Positions 1 through 7,303 are shown, counted from the stretch's first letter. The stretch: 11,016 bases of DNA from J088 sp003695505 [NCBI: Candidatus Dadabacteria bacterium] (GCA_003695505.1 RFIY01000078.1:1-11016), one strand, 5' to 3'. A program made the numbers and translations. Notes: a model not told the origin generated them from the sequence alone.

Positions 1-558
1 CCCGATGGATGCGTCGTCAAGACGTCTGGTGTAGATGAATCGATCTGGGTGTTCGAGGGCGCGGCGCATATCTGCGAAAGCCAGGATGACGCCGTCAGCG
101 ATATTCTCGAGGATCGGGTCAAGCCCGGTGATGTCGTGATCGTGCGCTACGAGGGACCGCGCGGTGGGCCCGGCATGCAGGAAATGCTCTATCCGACCAG
201 CTACCTGAAGGCGAAGGGGCTGGGCAAGCAGTGCGCGCTGATTACGGATGGGCGTTTTTCTGGTGGTACGAGCGGCCTGTCGATCGGACACGTTTCTCCA
301 GAGGCCGCGGCCGGTGGGGCGATCGGGCTCGTGGAACAGGGCGACCGCATTCGAATCGACATCCCCAATCGCTCGATCGAAATCATGATCGACGACGCCG
401 AACTGCAACGGCGACGGCAGGCGATGGAAGCGAAAGGCGCCGATGCGTGGTGTCCGGCGAAGCCGCGACCGCGCAAGGTCAGCAAGGCGCTGCGGGCGTA
501 CGCAAAATTCGCAACCAGCGCAGACCGCGGCGCCGTTCGCGACATCGATCAGGTCTGA
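1..558 (+). CDS. ilvD: Dihydroxy-acid dehydratase, C-terminal part (5' end outside window)
   Basis: The reading frame is open from base 1 to a TGA at 556-558, giving the last 185 residues. IlvD dehydrates 2,3-dihydroxy-3-methylbutanoate and its methylpentanoate homologue to the 2-oxo acids, the penultimate step of valine and isoleucine synthesis, in the cytoplasm, using an Fe-S cluster and Mg2+. The C-terminal family signatures are clear: [44 protein letters not shown], and a terminal [18 protein letters not shown] stretch. The serine of the DGRFSGGT loop is the residue usually proposed as catalytic base in this family. The internal GTG at base 49 is not a start, because family-like sequence ([10 protein letters not shown]) runs upstream of it in frame. 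The C-terminus looks complete. EDD (6-phosphogluconate dehydratase) and sugar-acid dehydratases are homologues, but the ending matches IlvD best. The downstream gene is convergent, so this is the last gene of its unit. Confidence 0.95.
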   Translation, partial: PDGCVVKTSGVDESIWVFEGAAHICESQDDAVSDILEDRVKPGDVVIVRYEGPRGGPGMQEMLYPTSYLKAKGLGKQCALITDGRFSGGTSGLSIGHVSPEAAAGGAIGLVEQGDRIRIDIPNRSIEIMIDDAELQRRRQAMEAKGADAWCPAKPRPRKVSKALRAYAKFATSADRGAVRDIDQV

Positions 559-559
559 A

Positions 560-2224
560 TCAGTCGGACGTTCGCTTCAGCCCCGCCAACGGGTCTGCGC
601 CGAGGCGGGACGATGTCTTTTTCGCCGTTTTGGAGGCCGACGCTCCCGAAGCTGTCTCTTTCTGTTTCACGGCAGATGTCACCGGTGCTTTTGCAGCGCG
701 AGCAGTCGCGGATGTTTTTGCCGTTTTTTGGCGACCGCCGGCACGACGCGTAGCGGTCGCTTTCTTTTTCGAAGCCGATTTCGTGGTTCGCTTTGCTGGC
801 GCGGTGGACGGTTTGTCGTCGATCCCCGCGGCGCGTTGCAAGTCGGCAAATGCGGTCTGCACCTCGTCGGCCAGATCCCAGATATCGGGACACAGGTCAG
901 GATCGGTGAAGAAGCCGAAATCGATGTTGTCGCGATAGCTGAACAGCGTGATGTTCAGTCCGCAACCGGCGAATATCGGCCCGATCGGATAGATCGCTTC
1001 GATCTGTGCACCGGCCAGATACAACGGGAAACGCGGTCCCGGGACATTGGAAATGATCACGTTGTGGGCGAGGACATTTTCGGACATCGCCGTCGAACTG
1101 TACAGGCGGACGCCGAGGTTGAAGGCGTGCGGACTGACGACTTCGGCCCATTCGGCCAGCAGGTCTGCGCCGATCGCGTCCAGTTCCTCCTTGGCGCGAA
1201 GCGTTTCCTTGTTGATCTCTCGCAGTCGTTCCAGCGGATCCGCAATGTGCGTCGCCAGCGTGCAGCGCAATGCAGAGACCTGGTTGGAGCCGCGTGCATT
1301 CTTGCGTTTGCCGTGCACGGAAACCGGGCAGGACGCAATCAAGGGCTCGTCTGGCAGATCGTCCTTGCGGGCCAGCCAGTTGCGCAGTGCCCCGCCACAG
1401 ACGGCCAGCACGACATCGTTGACAGTCGTGCCGGTCGCTTTCTTGACCGCTTTGACGTCATTCAGCGACAGCCTTGCAAAGGCCAGATTCCGCTTTGGCC
1501 CAACGCGGCGATTGAAATGCGTCGCGGGAACCGAGCGGGCGACCCCCCGTTCGACGCTGGCCAGGTCATCATCGAAGCGTTCGCGCCGGTCGAGCAGGTG
1601 CATGTAGTTTTCGATCGACTGACGCAATACCTTTGCGAATTTTCGCGGCTGCTTCGCCAGCTCGCGGCCGGCATATGCCAGCAGCTCGGCCTCAGTGGGT
1701 ATCGGATCGCCTTTCGGTTTGGGCGGGAGTTCGTCCGGAACCGGACGGGGCTGCATGTCGAATAGCGAGACCATCATCCCGGCGCCCGTGACCCCATCGA
1801 CCAGCGCGTGATGCATCTTGCCCAGGATCGCGATTCGTCCATCCTTGAGGCCTTCGATCAGCCAGACTTCCCAGAGCGGATAGCGCCGATCCATCGTGCC
1901 ATGCGTCAGTCGGCCGACGAGTTGCCCCAGCGCCTTTTCGTCGCCCGGTTGTGGTACGACCGCGTGGCGGACATGATGGATGATGTCGAAGTTCGGGTCG
2001 TCGATCCAGACAGGATAGTAGAGCCGCAAAGGCACCTCGACGAGCCGCTTGCGAAAGACCGGCGTCGTGCGTGCCTTCTGCTCCATGAATCGCTGCAACG
2101 CTTCGTAGGTGACCGGCACCGGCGCGGTAGACGGATCGCAGACCATCAGCGTCGAGACGTGCAATGGTGCTTCCGGCGTCTCCAGATAGAGAAATGAGGC
2201 ATCGAGCCCTGTCAGCGGTTCCAT
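560..2224 (-). CDS. Wax ester synthase / diacylglycerol acyltransferase (WS/DGAT family) with Lys/Ala-rich C-terminal tail
   Basis: Predicted acyl-CoA:alcohol/diacylglycerol O-acyltransferase, making wax esters or triacylglycerol storage lipid at the inner face of the membrane. In numbering from a TTG at 2230: the N-terminus (PLTGLDASFLYLETP) is typical, PLW is at 118-120, the catalytic HHxxxDG is HHALVDG at 140-146, NDVVLA is at 271-276 and SNVPGP at 394-399. The family domain ends near residue 470. Residues about 473-556 form an extra Lys/Ala/Thr/Ser-rich low-complexity tail resembling histone H1, absent from the usual 450-480 residue enzymes. I give the ATG at 2224 as start. The TTG two codons upstream is a real alternative, since a GGAG lies 8 nt before it but 14 nt before the ATG. 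The stop is 1 nt from the convergent ilvD stop; the 5' end is divergent from coaE. Substrate preference cannot be read from sequence. Confidence 0.93.
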   Translation of the reverse strand: MEPLTGLDASFLYLETPEAPLHVSTLMVCDPSTAPVPVTYEALQRFMEQKARTTPVFRKRLVEVPLRLYYPVWIDDPNFDIIHHVRHAVVPQPGDEKALGQLVGRLTHGTMDRRYPLWEVWLIEGLKDGRIAILGKMHHALVDGVTGAGMMVSLFDMQPRPVPDELPPKPKGDPIPTEAELLAYAGRELAKQPRKFAKVLRQSIENYMHLLDRRERFDDDLASVERGVARSVPATHFNRRVGPKRNLAFARLSLNDVKAVKKATGTTVNDVVLAVCGGALRNWLARKDDLPDEPLIASCPVSVHGKRKNARGSNQVSALRCTLATHIADPLERLREINKETLRAKEELDAIGADLLAEWAEVVSPHAFNLGVRLYSSTAMSENVLAHNVIISNVPGPRFPLYLAGAQIEAIYPIGPIFAGCGLNITLFSYRDNIDFGFFTDPDLCPDIWDLADEVQTAFADLQRAAGIDDKPSTAPAKRTTKSASKKKATATRRAGGRQKTAKTSATARAAKAPVTSAVKQKETASGASASKTAKKTSSRLGADPLAGLKRTSD

Positions 2225-2272
2225 GGTCAAGGAGTTTTCTCCCCCTCAAAAAAACAAACGCGCGTTGCCGTC

Positions 2273-2278
2273 ATGATA
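2273..2278 (-). promoter_or_regulatory. Possible -10 element for the WS/DGAT gene
   Basis: On the minus strand these bases read TATCAT, five of six matches to TATAAT, about 50 bp before the acyltransferase start. No convincing -35 box sits 16-18 bp upstream. The 88-bp AT-rich gap must hold promoters for both divergent genes, which is the main reason to list it. Confidence 0.25.
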
Positions 2279-2291
2279 CAGCCTCTATCTA

Positions 2292-2297
2292 TATAAT
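2292..2297 (+). promoter_or_regulatory. Consensus -10 box just upstream of coaE
   Basis: Perfect TATAAT within an AT-rich run in an otherwise GC-rich window. Initiation about 7 bp downstream would fall near 2304, leaving only about 9 nt before the coaE ATG at 2313. No good -35 lies at the usual spacing: TTGCCG at 2265-2270 is 21 bp away, so the promoter may be activator-dependent or the match fortuitous. Confidence 0.5.
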
Positions 2298-2312
2298 CAT
2301 GTGCAGGCTGCA

Positions 2313-2924
2313 ATGAGCAAGATCGTCGCCATTACAGGGAACATCGGCAGCGGCAAATCGACCGTTGCAAGGCTGCTGGGGCGGCGGGGCGCGGTCGTCA
2401 TTGACGCGGACCAGCTCGCCCGCGATGTCGTTGCGCCGGGCACGCCCGGTGCGGCCGCGATTCGCGACGCGTTTGGTGATGAGGTGTTCGACGTCCACGG
2501 CGAACTGGATCGCAAGGCGCTCGGCGCCGTCGTCTTCGCCGACCCGGACGCGCGTCGGCGTCTGGAGCAGATCACCCACCCGGCAATTCGCGCCGAAATG
2601 ATGCAACGGATTGCCCGGGCGCAACGACAGGCGCCTCCGCTGATCGTGCTCGAGGTGCCGCTGCTGTTCGAGGGAGGGATGGACCGGATGTTTCCCGATG
2701 TCCTCCTGGTCGCGGCGGACGACGACGTACGGCGTCAGCGAATCGCAGCACGCGACAGCCTGCCAGCCGCAGAGATCGACAATCGCATGCGTTCGCAGAT
2801 GCCGCAGCAGGAAAAACTCGAACGCGCACGTTGGGTGATCTGGAACAACGGTGGACTCGATGCTCTGGAGGCGGCGGTCGAACGGCTCTGGCCTGAATTG
2901 ACGGGGGCGGTCAATCAGGTATGA
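2313..2924 (+). CDS. coaE: Dephospho-CoA kinase
   Basis: 203 residues, normal for the family. CoaE phosphorylates the 3'-OH of the ribose of dephospho-CoA with ATP, the last step of coenzyme A synthesis, in the cytoplasm. Visible motifs: Walker A P-loop GNIGSGKST at residues 9-17, the substrate-region DAD after VVI near residue 33, THPAIR, VLEVPLLFE and RMRSQMPQQEK in the lid/C-terminal part. The ATG at 2313 begins the typical MSKIVAITG. A GTG at 2301 would add only MQAA and would lie at or before the predicted transcription start set by the TATAAT at 2292-2297, so I reject it. The ribosome-binding site is weak (AGG at 2305-2307). The gene is divergent from the acyltransferase and 61 bp upstream of the chemoreceptor gene on the same strand, so co-transcription with it is possible. 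It is not next to the pilus genes that accompany coaE in many gammaproteobacteria. Confidence 0.96.
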   Translation: MSKIVAITGNIGSGKSTVARLLGRRGAVVIDADQLARDVVAPGTPGAAAIRDAFGDEVFDVHGELDRKALGAVVFADPDARRRLEQITHPAIRAEMMQRIARAQRQAPPLIVLEVPLLFEGGMDRMFPDVLLVAADDDVRRQRIAARDSLPAAEIDNRMRSQMPQQEKLERARWVIWNNGGLDALEAAVERLWPELTGAVNQV

Positions 2925-2985
2925 TCTGTACACGCAGCAACTCGCGCAGCACACCTTCGCTCGCTGACGCACTGGAGCCGGCCGT

Positions 2986-5049
2986 ATGAGTCTCAAATTG
3001 CGCCTGATTCTGATCACCGGGTCGGTCTTGCTGTTCGTTTTTCTGGCGATTACGGGGATCAATACGATCACGTTCCAGAACGTATATATGGACACGCTGA
3101 GTGAGCAGGGCGTGAATCTGACGCACCTGCTCCGGCGCCAGATCGCGACCCAGTTGTCGATGACCTCTGGTGACGAGGCCAGTCTGTCCCGGTTCTCGTT
3201 GCAGTTGCGGGAGTTGAACGAGGGGGTCAGCGGGTTGCGCGAAGTCATGCTCGTCAATGGCGAGGGCACTATTCTGGCGCACCCTGATGTGGCGCGCATC
3301 GGCGAGACGCTGCGCCCGGCTCCGGCCAAGCTCGACTGGGATGGGCGCGACACGGTTCTGCGTTCCGACCTCGATCGTCTGTCCCTGTTCGTGCCGGTGC
3401 ATGAGCCGACGAGCGAACAGACGGTCTGGCTGCGCGCCGACTTCGACCGCAACATGATCAACCAGACACTGGCCGGCATCTGGTCCAAGGCGATCGCCGT
3501 GATGCTGTTCGGCCTGGTGCTCGTGTTTATCGCGAACACGTGGTTTTTCAACCGGAATATTGCCCAGCCGCTGCTTTCGCTGCGCGAAACGTTTATCGAA
3601 ATCGGCGAGGGGAACCTGACCGTTCCGATGCCGGTCTTTCGTGATCAGGAATTCGATCTGGCTGCGCGCGGCCTGACGGGTATGCTCGCGAACTTGCGTC
3701 AGATCGTGCAGCGGATGACGACGATGTCGGTCGATCTGAACGAGACAAGTGACCGGTTGTCGCGCGAGTTTCAGATCCTGCACCGCGAATCCGGTCGGAT
3801 CAGCGAGAACCTCGAACAGACGGAGTCGATTCTGCAGGCGATGCGTTCGGACGTCGAACTCGCCAATACACAGGTTGAGGATCTGTTCCTGCTGGCTCAG
3901 GATACCAGCGCCAGCGTCTTGCAGATCAAGGCGAGCATCGAAAATGTCGATGAACGGACCGACCAGCTCGACCGTACGATTGGCCAGACGCTTGAGCGCC
4001 TCGCAGCGGTGACGGCCGAAATCGAAAAGGTCGCGACCCGGCATACCCAGATTGCGACCGATACCGACGATATGGCCGGCGCCATTCAGGAGCTCGCGCT
4101 GAGCATCAACGAGGTCGGCAGCAATGCCGCTCGCAGCCTGACGATCACGCAGACGGTGCGAGGTCGCGCCGACGAAGGCGTTGGCGCAATCGAGGGCACC
4201 GTGCAGGAAATGTCGAGTATTCGTGATGCCGTCCGCGAAGTCGAGACGCGCAGCCAGCGGTTGCAGCAGCGTAGTGAAGAGATCGAGGGTATTCTGCGCG
4301 TGATTCATCAGGTCACCGAAAAGACGAATCTGCTGGCACTGAATGCATCGATCATTGCCGCGCAGGCCGGCGAACACGGTCGCAGCTTCAGCGTCGTTGC
4401 CGAAGAGATCCGCGATCTGGCCAACCGTGTTCAGCAGAGCACCCGCCAGATCGAAGAACTCGTCAAGGGTGTCGAGGCTGAGACACTGGCTGTCGGTGAG
4501 CAGGTACGCACCGCGATTGAACAGGTCGAGCGGGGCGAACAGCGCGTTCTCGAGGCGAAAGACAAATTACTCAAGATCGTCGAGTCGAGCACCGAAAGTG
4601 ACCAGATGAGCCAGGCGATCGCCCGCGCGATGGATGAGCAGGCCCAGGTATCGGGCAATATCGCCGAAGTCACCAACAAGATCCAGAGCCTGATCCATGA
4701 TGTCTCGCGTGCGACGCAGGCCCAGGCAGAACAGACCAGCGAGCTGAATCAGACCAGCCGAACCGTTGGTGAACTCAGTGCCGAGGTCAAGCGGTCGATT
4801 CAGGAAGAAACCGAGGGCGCCCGGCGCGTGGCGGACGCGGCCAGCAGGATGGAGAATGGCTTGCGCCAGATTTCCGATGCGACCGCGCGGCAGGCCCAGG
4901 AAAGCCAGCGGATGACGGAGTCGACGACCGAAAATCTGATTGCACTTCGCGACGCCGTCCGTATGATTGCCTCGTTCGACGAACGATTGACGCGGCTGCG
5001 TTCCGAGGCAGCAGAGCTCGATAAACTGTTATCGTCGTTCCGGGCCTGA
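2986..5049 (+). CDS. Methyl-accepting chemotaxis protein with Cache-like sensor region and HAMP domain
   Basis: 687-residue transmembrane receptor expected to signal through CheW/CheA. Layout: TM1 about 7-29; periplasmic region about 30-165 with a Cache-like strand-turn motif around 86-108 ([20 protein letters not shown]); TM2 about 168-188; HAMP about 189-242; then a long coiled coil. The signalling tip is around 446-480 ([20 protein letters not shown], then [14 protein letters not shown]). The start is supported by GGAG at 2974-2977, 8 nt before the ATG. Oddities: aligned to the known Tsr tip, the trimer-contact positions F373, E385 and R388 are Glu445, Ile457 and Gln460. There is no C-terminal CheR-binding pentapeptide; the protein ends LLSSFRA. 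No che gene is in the window, so this looks like an orphan receptor. The ligand is unknown; Cache domains in general bind small organic acids, amino acids and similar molecules. Confidence 0.95.
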   Translation: MSLKLRLILITGSVLLFVFLAITGINTITFQNVYMDTLSEQGVNLTHLLRRQIATQLSMTSGDEASLSRFSLQLRELNEGVSGLREVMLVNGEGTILAHPDVARIGETLRPAPAKLDWDGRDTVLRSDLDRLSLFVPVHEPTSEQTVWLRADFDRNMINQTLAGIWSKAIAVMLFGLVLVFIANTWFFNRNIAQPLLSLRETFIEIGEGNLTVPMPVFRDQEFDLAARGLTGMLANLRQIVQRMTTMSVDLNETSDRLSREFQILHRESGRISENLEQTESILQAMRSDVELANTQVEDLFLLAQDTSASVLQIKASIENVDERTDQLDRTIGQTLERLAAVTAEIEKVATRHTQIATDTDDMAGAIQELALSINEVGSNAARSLTITQTVRGRADEGVGAIEGTVQEMSSIRDAVREVETRSQRLQQRSEEIEGILRVIHQVTEKTNLLALNASIIAAQAGEHGRSFSVVAEEIRDLANRVQQSTRQIEELVKGVEAETLAVGEQVRTAIEQVERGEQRVLEAKDKLLKIVESSTESDQMSQAIARAMDEQAQVSGNIAEVTNKIQSLIHDVSRATQAQAEQTSELNQTSRTVGELSAEVKRSIQEETEGARRVADAASRMENGLRQISDATARQAQESQRMTESTTENLIALRDAVRMIASFDERLTRLRSEAAELDKLLSSFRA

Positions 5050-5066
5050 CCATGTGGCCGGGGGTG

Positions 5067-5096
5067 TTGGCAGGTGGGGCAACGCTGTGCTATGAT
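5067..5096 (+). promoter_or_regulatory. Sigma70-type promoter with extended -10, upstream of the DUF481-type gene
   Basis: TTGGCA at 5067-5072 (five of six to TTGACA), an 18-bp spacer, then TATGAT at 5091-5096 (five of six to TATAAT), preceded by TGC giving the extended -10 TGn motif. It begins 18 bp after the chemoreceptor stop. Initiation would be near 5103, leaving a leader of about 160 nt before the ATG at 5263. Confidence 0.6.
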
Positions 5097-5128
5097 TGAT
5101 CTTGTTGTGAATGATCGAACAGGTTTGT

Positions 5129-5183
5129 GTGCTGCGGGGTGGCAGTTACCTTCTTCTCCCCCCTCGCTCCTGCCCCGCAGCAC
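5129..5183 (+). other. Perfect 11-bp inverted repeat (stem-loop) in the leader of the DUF481-type gene
   Basis: The left arm 5129-5139 (GTGCTGCGGGG) is exactly complementary to the right arm 5173-5183 (CCCCGCAGCAC), with a 33-nt pyrimidine-rich loop. It lies just downstream of the predicted transcription start. There is no U-run after the right arm and the loop is long, so a standard intrinsic terminator is unlikely. A leader structure affecting mRNA stability or expression is plausible. A second small hairpin (CGACC/GGTCG, 5198-5213) follows. Confidence 0.6.
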
Positions 5184-5262
5184 CATTTTCGATTTGCCGA
5201 CCAGCTCCGGTCGTACCCCCACACTCATTTCAGACTCCTGAACTTTGCCCCGGAGGACCCCG

Positions 5263-6204
5263 ATGTCAAAAGGCTGGATCCTGTTTGTCGCATTATTTGC
5301 CGCTGCACCGGCGTGGGCACAAGACGAACCCGCAGCCGCGCCTGCCACAACGGAATCGGCAGAAGCCACGGCTGAGCCTGCAGCAGATGTCGCAGAAGCC
5401 GTACTCGACGAAGCGGCTGCGTCGGCAGAAACCACTGAAACTGGACCAGAATGGGAAGCCTCCTGCGGCATCGGTGGCTCCATGAGCGGCGGAAACACGC
5501 GATTTGGTTCGGTCGCAGGGGACTGCCGGATTGCGCGAGAATCGGGCAAGATCCGTGTCCAGCTTGATGGCGCCGGCCATTTTGGTCGTACCCGCTATGG
5601 CGGTATCGGTAATTACGCGAGCGGCCTGCCGATTACCGAAGGCTCATTCATCGTGACGCAGAAGGATTATATGGCCTCGCTGCGTGAAGACTACTATGCG
5701 CGCGAAGATAAGCGGACGTTCCTTTTCTCGGTTCAGGAATTCAAGAGCAACGAATTCGCGGGCTACGACTGGCGCATCGCGGTCGAGGCGGGCGGCGGTT
5801 ACCTGTATGTCAAGAATGACAAGCAGGAGCATGGATTCGAAGCCGGGGCAGAGTACGAATTCGAGAATGGCGTCGTGTCGGGCGAAGACGAGCACCGCTA
5901 CGGGTTTGGTGCCGGCATCTTCGGCGAGACGATTTTCAGCGAACGTAGTTTGCTGGGCTACGAGGCGCGCTACCGGCCGTCGTTCACGGAGCGCGACGAC
6001 TGGCGTGCACTGCTGGCGACCTATTTCAACTTCCGCATCAACGACTGGCTGGCCTACAAGACCGGTCTGCGCGTCGATTTCGACAAGCAGCCGTCGATGA
6101 TCGAGCCATATGGCCCCGACGGCAACAAGATCGCGGGTCTGACCGTTTCGGCCAAAAAGACGGATGTCCTCTGGACAAACCAGCTCACGATTACGATTTT
6201 CTGA
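5263..6204 (+). CDS. DUF481-type outer-membrane protein (YdiY-like)
   Basis: 313 residues. A Sec signal peptide (MSKGWILFVALFAAAPAWA, cleavage likely before Gln20) is followed by an Ala/Glu/Thr-rich acidic linker at about 22-63. From about 65 to the end there are alternating beta strands with repeated Tyr/Phe/Gly residues, as expected of an outer-membrane barrel. The stretch FKSNEFAGYDWRIAVEAGGGY matches the DUF481 pattern (a strand, then FAGYD..R....GGGY), and the chain ends in Phe, the usual barrel-assembly C-terminal signature. The function of DUF481 proteins is poorly known. C68 and C88 could form a disulfide across the first hairpin. The start is fixed by GGAGG at 5252-5256, 6 nt before the ATG, and by the signal peptide; longer readings starting at 5245 are unlikely. 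It has its own promoter and a structured leader, and appears monocistronic. Confidence 0.85.
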   Translation: MSKGWILFVALFAAAPAWAQDEPAAAPATTESAEATAEPAADVAEAVLDEAAASAETTETGPEWEASCGIGGSMSGGNTRFGSVAGDCRIARESGKIRVQLDGAGHFGRTRYGGIGNYASGLPITEGSFIVTQKDYMASLREDYYAREDKRTFLFSVQEFKSNEFAGYDWRIAVEAGGGYLYVKNDKQEHGFEAGAEYEFENGVVSGEDEHRYGFGAGIFGETIFSERSLLGYEARYRPSFTERDDWRALLATYFNFRINDWLAYKTGLRVDFDKQPSMIEPYGPDGNKIAGLTVSAKKTDVLWTNQLTITIF

Positions 6205-6214
6205 CGGAAGTTGC

Positions 6215-6227
6215 GCCGCCTTGCGGC
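6215..6227 (+). other. Small GC hairpin after the DUF481-type gene
   Basis: GCCGC at 6215-6219, loop CTT, GCGGC at 6223-6227, beginning 11 nt after the stop codon. No U-run follows, so it is at most a weak or Rho-assisted 3'-end structure. Confidence 0.35.
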
Positions 6228-6240
6228 AAGCGTTGGTCTG

Positions 6241-6293
6241 GATCGGGTTCCGGCCGTCCTTCGGCTGGTCGGCTGGAGTTCGAACCCCGGATC
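6241..6293. repeat. Compound stem-loop (possible intergenic palindromic element)
   Basis: Outer stem: GATCGGGTTC (6241-6250) pairs with 6282-6293 (GAACCC, then a two-base CG bulge, then GATC), giving 10 bp. Inside it, CGGCCG (6251-6256) pairs with CGGCTG (6262-6267, one G-U) around a five-base loop. Only one copy is in the window, so calling it a dispersed repeat is inference. It contains GTTCGAACC, which resembles a tRNA T-loop, but no tRNA fold can be built around it. Confidence 0.4.
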
Positions 6294-6429
6294 AGGTTCG
6301 TGGCCACACAATGAGCGAGGAGCCGCGTTCGTATCCACGTCACGTTGCGCTTCGCCGTGCGCGAAAAAGCCGCCAGAATAATCGCATGGTTCGAAGCGGT
6401 GGACATGGCCCAACGTGGGAAAGTTCGCA

Positions 6430-6735
6430 ATGCGGTGCTGCCGTGATCCCATGACGTTCCGTTTGCTGTTCGTTCTGTTGGTGTTGGGAGGGCTCAGCAC
6501 GAGTGGTGTGACCCCCTCCGCCGAGCGGGAAAAGATACGCTGCAAACCGAGATGCTGGGATACCGAAGAAATCATCCGCACCTTTCCGCTCACGGTCATT
6601 GTGGACGGTGCGGAGGTTCCGGTCGATCAATACTATCAAGGTGATGCGCCAACATTCGTGCTGTCTGCCCACACGGATGGGCTGAGCTGGCTGTACGAGC
6701 GCGGCAATTTCACGATTTCCGGGCCGGCGCGATGA
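6430..6735 (+). CDS. Small exported protein of unknown function (first of an overlapping pair)
   Basis: 101 residues, family not recognised. An N-terminal hydrophobic stretch (TFRLLFVLLVLGGLSTSG) reads as a Sec signal peptide, leaving a mature part of about 70 residues that begins near AEREKIRCKPRCWDTEEI. C-x-x-x-C in this stretch may form a disulfide, and the remainder (FPLTVIVDGAEVPVDQYYQG, then LSWLYERGNFTI) looks beta-rich. The ATG at 6430 has GGGA at 6417-6420, 9 nt upstream. The ATG at 6451 gives a cleaner signal peptide but has no visible ribosome-binding site; both are possible, and the GTG at 6415 is less likely. The stop overlaps the next gene's start by 4 bp (ATGA), evidence that both are real and translationally coupled. 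The region upstream (6205-6429) has structure but no recognised gene. Confidence 0.65.
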   Translation: MRCCRDPMTFRLLFVLLVLGGLSTSGVTPSAEREKIRCKPRCWDTEEIIRTFPLTVIVDGAEVPVDQYYQGDAPTFVLSAHTDGLSWLYERGNFTISGPAR

Positions 6736-7226
6736 GCAGAGCATTTCTAATCACACTCCTCTGCGCAGTCGTATTGCCGGGTCCAGGTTGCGGACCGGTG
6801 CTTTGTGGACAGGAAGACTTCCGTGTTCCGAATGGCGAAATCAAAGCGGCGCTCGCGGATGCCGCGGTTGCGCGGTCTGTGACGACCAGAGGGGCGGATG
6901 TGCCGCAGCCGGAGGTCATGTCCGTCGACGCGGCCCGCGAGACGACAGATGCCCCATCGCAGATTTCGTTTCTGCTTGCCGACAAGATCACCATCCAGGT
7001 CGACAAGGGCAGGGAGGCTCGTGACGACGAGAACCCGGCGCTTCCGACGGAGATCCTCGGCGCGGACCGCACAATTACCTACCAGGATGGCCGCGTCACG
7101 ATTGAGTATGTCGTGGACGGGCACCATGTGCAAGAGGTCTTCCAGATTCGCGCGTCGGAAATCTATGCGCTGGAACCCGATTCTTGTAAAGCGTCGCAAT
7201 CGTCCCCTCTGCAGATTCAACCATAA
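6732..7226 (+). CDS. Exported protein of unknown function (second of an overlapping pair)
   Basis: 164 residues, family not recognised. The N-terminus (MSRAFLITLLCAVVLPGPGC) is a hydrophobic export signal. Cys20 after GPG could be a lipoprotein site, but the preceding residues do not match the lipobox well, so cleavage by signal peptidase I is equally possible. The mature part is polar. Its C-terminal half has short hydrophobic/polar strand patterns (KITIQVDKG, RTITYQDGRVTIEYVVDG, VQEVFQIRASEIYAL) suggesting a small beta-rich domain, plus further Cys at 25 and 152. It shares an ATGA overlap with the gene before it, and no separate ribosome-binding site is visible, so its translation probably depends on that of the first gene. 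The two products likely act together in the cell envelope. Confidence 0.7.
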   Translation: MSRAFLITLLCAVVLPGPGCGPVLCGQEDFRVPNGEIKAALADAAVARSVTTRGADVPQPEVMSVDAARETTDAPSQISFLLADKITIQVDKGREARDDENPALPTEILGADRTITYQDGRVTIEYVVDGHHVQEVFQIRASEIYALEPDSCKASQSSPLQIQP

Positions 7227-7303
7227 CGAACAGGGCGATCGCGCCGTGCGTTGCCCGGGGAGTGAAGGAACACGCCGACCGGCCGTAGCAGCGGCTCGCG
7301 CCG

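Noticed and set aside
443-1765. Long plus-strand open frame of 440 codons opposite the acyltransferase gene
   Set aside because: Arg/Cys-rich composition with no family motif; it is the antisense shadow of a gene with clear WS/DGAT motifs and also overlaps the ilvD 3' end.
2289-4377. Long minus-strand frames opposite coaE and the chemoreceptor gene
   Set aside because: No recognisable domain or start signals; they follow from GC-rich codon bias of the real genes on the other strand.
5129-5190. Inverted repeat as an intrinsic terminator for the chemoreceptor gene
   Set aside because: The 33-nt loop is long, no U-tract follows, and a good promoter lies between the chemoreceptor stop and the repeat.
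6278-6290. tRNA T-loop-like string GTTCGAACC
   Set aside because: No acceptor, D or anticodon arm can be assembled around it, and the bases are explained by the outer stem of the compound hairpin.
6311-6454. 47-codon basic reading frame beginning MSEEPRSYPRHV
   Set aside because: No ribosome-binding site, unusual composition, and overlap with the signal-peptide region of the next gene.
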